Assembly (NCBI GenBank): GCA_016717285.1
Contig: JADKFU010000001.1
Span: forward strand, 558,001-622,000
Reading direction: 5' to 3'
Origin: Chitinophagaceae bacterium
GTDB lineage: Bacteria; Bacteroidota; Bacteroidia; Chitinophagales; UBA10324
Length of the DNA stretch: 64,000 nucleotides
Every line of letters starts with the position of its first letter. The first letter of the stretch is position 1. The notes beneath the pieces are model-generated. The model was not told where the DNA came from. It did no database searches and worked only from the letters and a program-made list of their open reading frames with translations. Made by a program: the position numbers and the translations under genes. Positions 63,432 to 64,000 of this stretch are shown here, in pieces.

Positions 63432-64000
63432 ATGAAATTTCTACCCTTTTATTTCACCATAATTTTTCTCACCGTATTTACTTCAGCGCAAGCGCATGAC
63501 GGCTCATTGCAAGGAACAATCACCGATAACATTAGCAATTTTCCTATCACAGGTCTTATTGTTTCAATGGAAGAAGAGCATTTGAGTACCGTTACAGATT
63601 CAAATGGTTATTATCAATTTGATAATATTCCGGTGAAGCTTTATACCATTACTTTCAGGAAGGAAGATTATTTAACCAGGGAAATGAAAATCAGCATCTC
63701 TGAAAATAAAAGCACTGTACTCGACATCGCGCTTACTCCAGGTATTATTAGTCTTCCGGATCTTGTTGTAAACGGTGATGTTCCTGTTTCTGCTGCTTCT
63801 TCACAGGTATTCAGTATCATCGACTTTCAATTGCGTCCTAAAAATTCAGCGCAGGATATGCTGCGGCTGGTGCCGGGTTTATTTATTGCGCAACATGCAG
63901 GAGGTGGAAAAGCAGAACAGATTTTTGTGCGTGGTTTCGATTGTGATCATGGAACAGATGTAGCAACTTATGTTGATGGCATTCCGGTCAACATGCCTTC
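63432..64000 (+). CDS. TonB-dependent receptor, N-terminal part (runs off the window)
   Basis: An open frame from ATG 63432 to the window edge (189 codons and two bases). It reads as a signal peptide (MKFLPFYFTIIFLTVFTSAQ), a carboxypeptidase-regulatory-like beta domain (about 24-110, GSLQGTITDNISNFPITGLI; DSNGYYQFDNIPVKLYTITF) and the beginning of a plug domain (RPKNSAQDMLRLVPGLFIAQ; FVRGFDCDHGTDVATYVDGI). This is the standard start of an outer-membrane receptor that imports ligands using TonB energy. The DCDHGTDVATYVDGIPVNMP plug wording occurs in receptors often annotated for metal or heme-type ligands, but the ligand is not certain. The barrel lies beyond the window. Confidence 0.9.
   Translation, partial: MKFLPFYFTIIFLTVFTSAQAHDGSLQGTITDNISNFPITGLIVSMEEEHLSTVTDSNGYYQFDNIPVKLYTITFRKEDYLTREMKISISENKSTVLDIALTPGIISLPDLVVNGDVPVSAASSQVFSIIDFQLRPKNSAQDMLRLVPGLFIAQHAGGGKAEQIFVRGFDCDHGTDVATYVDGIPVNMP

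Overview
The window is bacterial chromosome from a member of the Bacteroidota, most likely a free-living Chitinophagales/Saprospirales-type organism (the phylum is well supported, the order is a guess). The evidence: thirteen secreted proteins end in Por/type IX secretion (T9SS) sorting domains (twelve type A, one type B gliding-motility type), many genes carry the phylum-specific TAnnTTTG -7 promoter box, Shine-Dalgarno sequences are weak, and a TonB-dependent receptor with a carboxypeptidase-regulatory N-domain begins at the right edge. There is no CRISPR array, integrase, transposase or prophage; the two 'phage holin family' genes are ordinary chromosomal membrane proteins.

Layout. 1-5000: small stress-type genes (DUF6496, KTSC, DUF4142, holin-X-like, DUF748, DUF892/YciF), interrupted by a 5'-truncated zinc alcohol dehydrogenase that begins exactly where the DUF748 gene stops. 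5300-17430: a minus-strand run of exported proteins (PepSY-like, SBBP-repeat, P-domain/CotH, a TMTC-like TPR membrane protein, two tandem arylsulfotransferase-like proteins). 17600-19700: mazG, ung, tRNA-Arg(TCT). 19900-26130: T9SS cargo including a sulfatase. 26180-32170: sua5, TraB/GumN protein, AlkB-type monooxygenase, a small T9SS protein, an amine oxidase. 32340-39830: a frameshifted type B adhesin-like gene, a GH43-like secreted protein and a third arylsulfotransferase-like paralogue. 40010-42110: a compact three-gene unit coding an HD-domain/Pycsar-effector fusion, a SixA-type phosphatase and a 4-TM holin-like protein. 42190-45500: dnaX and the E2 subunit of a 2-oxoacid dehydrogenase. 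45600-49560: three paralogous Reeler-like/choice-of-anchor T9SS proteins with a CX4CH motif. 49740-62530: housekeeping metabolism (M3 peptidase, folB, sulfotransferase, glutaryl-CoA dehydrogenase-like enzyme, pcm, phosphohexomutase, S9 peptidase, valS). 62800-64000: a small membrane protein and the start of a TonB receptor.

How the parts fit. Much of the window codes for the cell surface: exported multi-domain proteins built from shared modules (SBBP propellers, Fn3, Ig-like/PKD repeats) all carrying T9SS tails, although the secretion machinery itself is not here. A sulfate-ester theme recurs: three T9SS-tagged arylsulfotransferase-like proteins, a T9SS-tagged sulfatase and a PAPS-type sulfotransferase lie within 40 kb.

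The points most worth a second look are: a ten-adenine run in dnaX at the end of the clamp-loader core, where a one-base slip in either direction meets a stop within a few codons and would give a gamma-like short subunit; the HD-Pycsar fusion operon with no cyclase nearby; an intergenic low-complexity repeat that appears in frame inside valS; paired hairpin repeats flanking valS; and three disrupted genes (two apparent one-base losses in A5/T5 runs, one abrupt 5' truncation).
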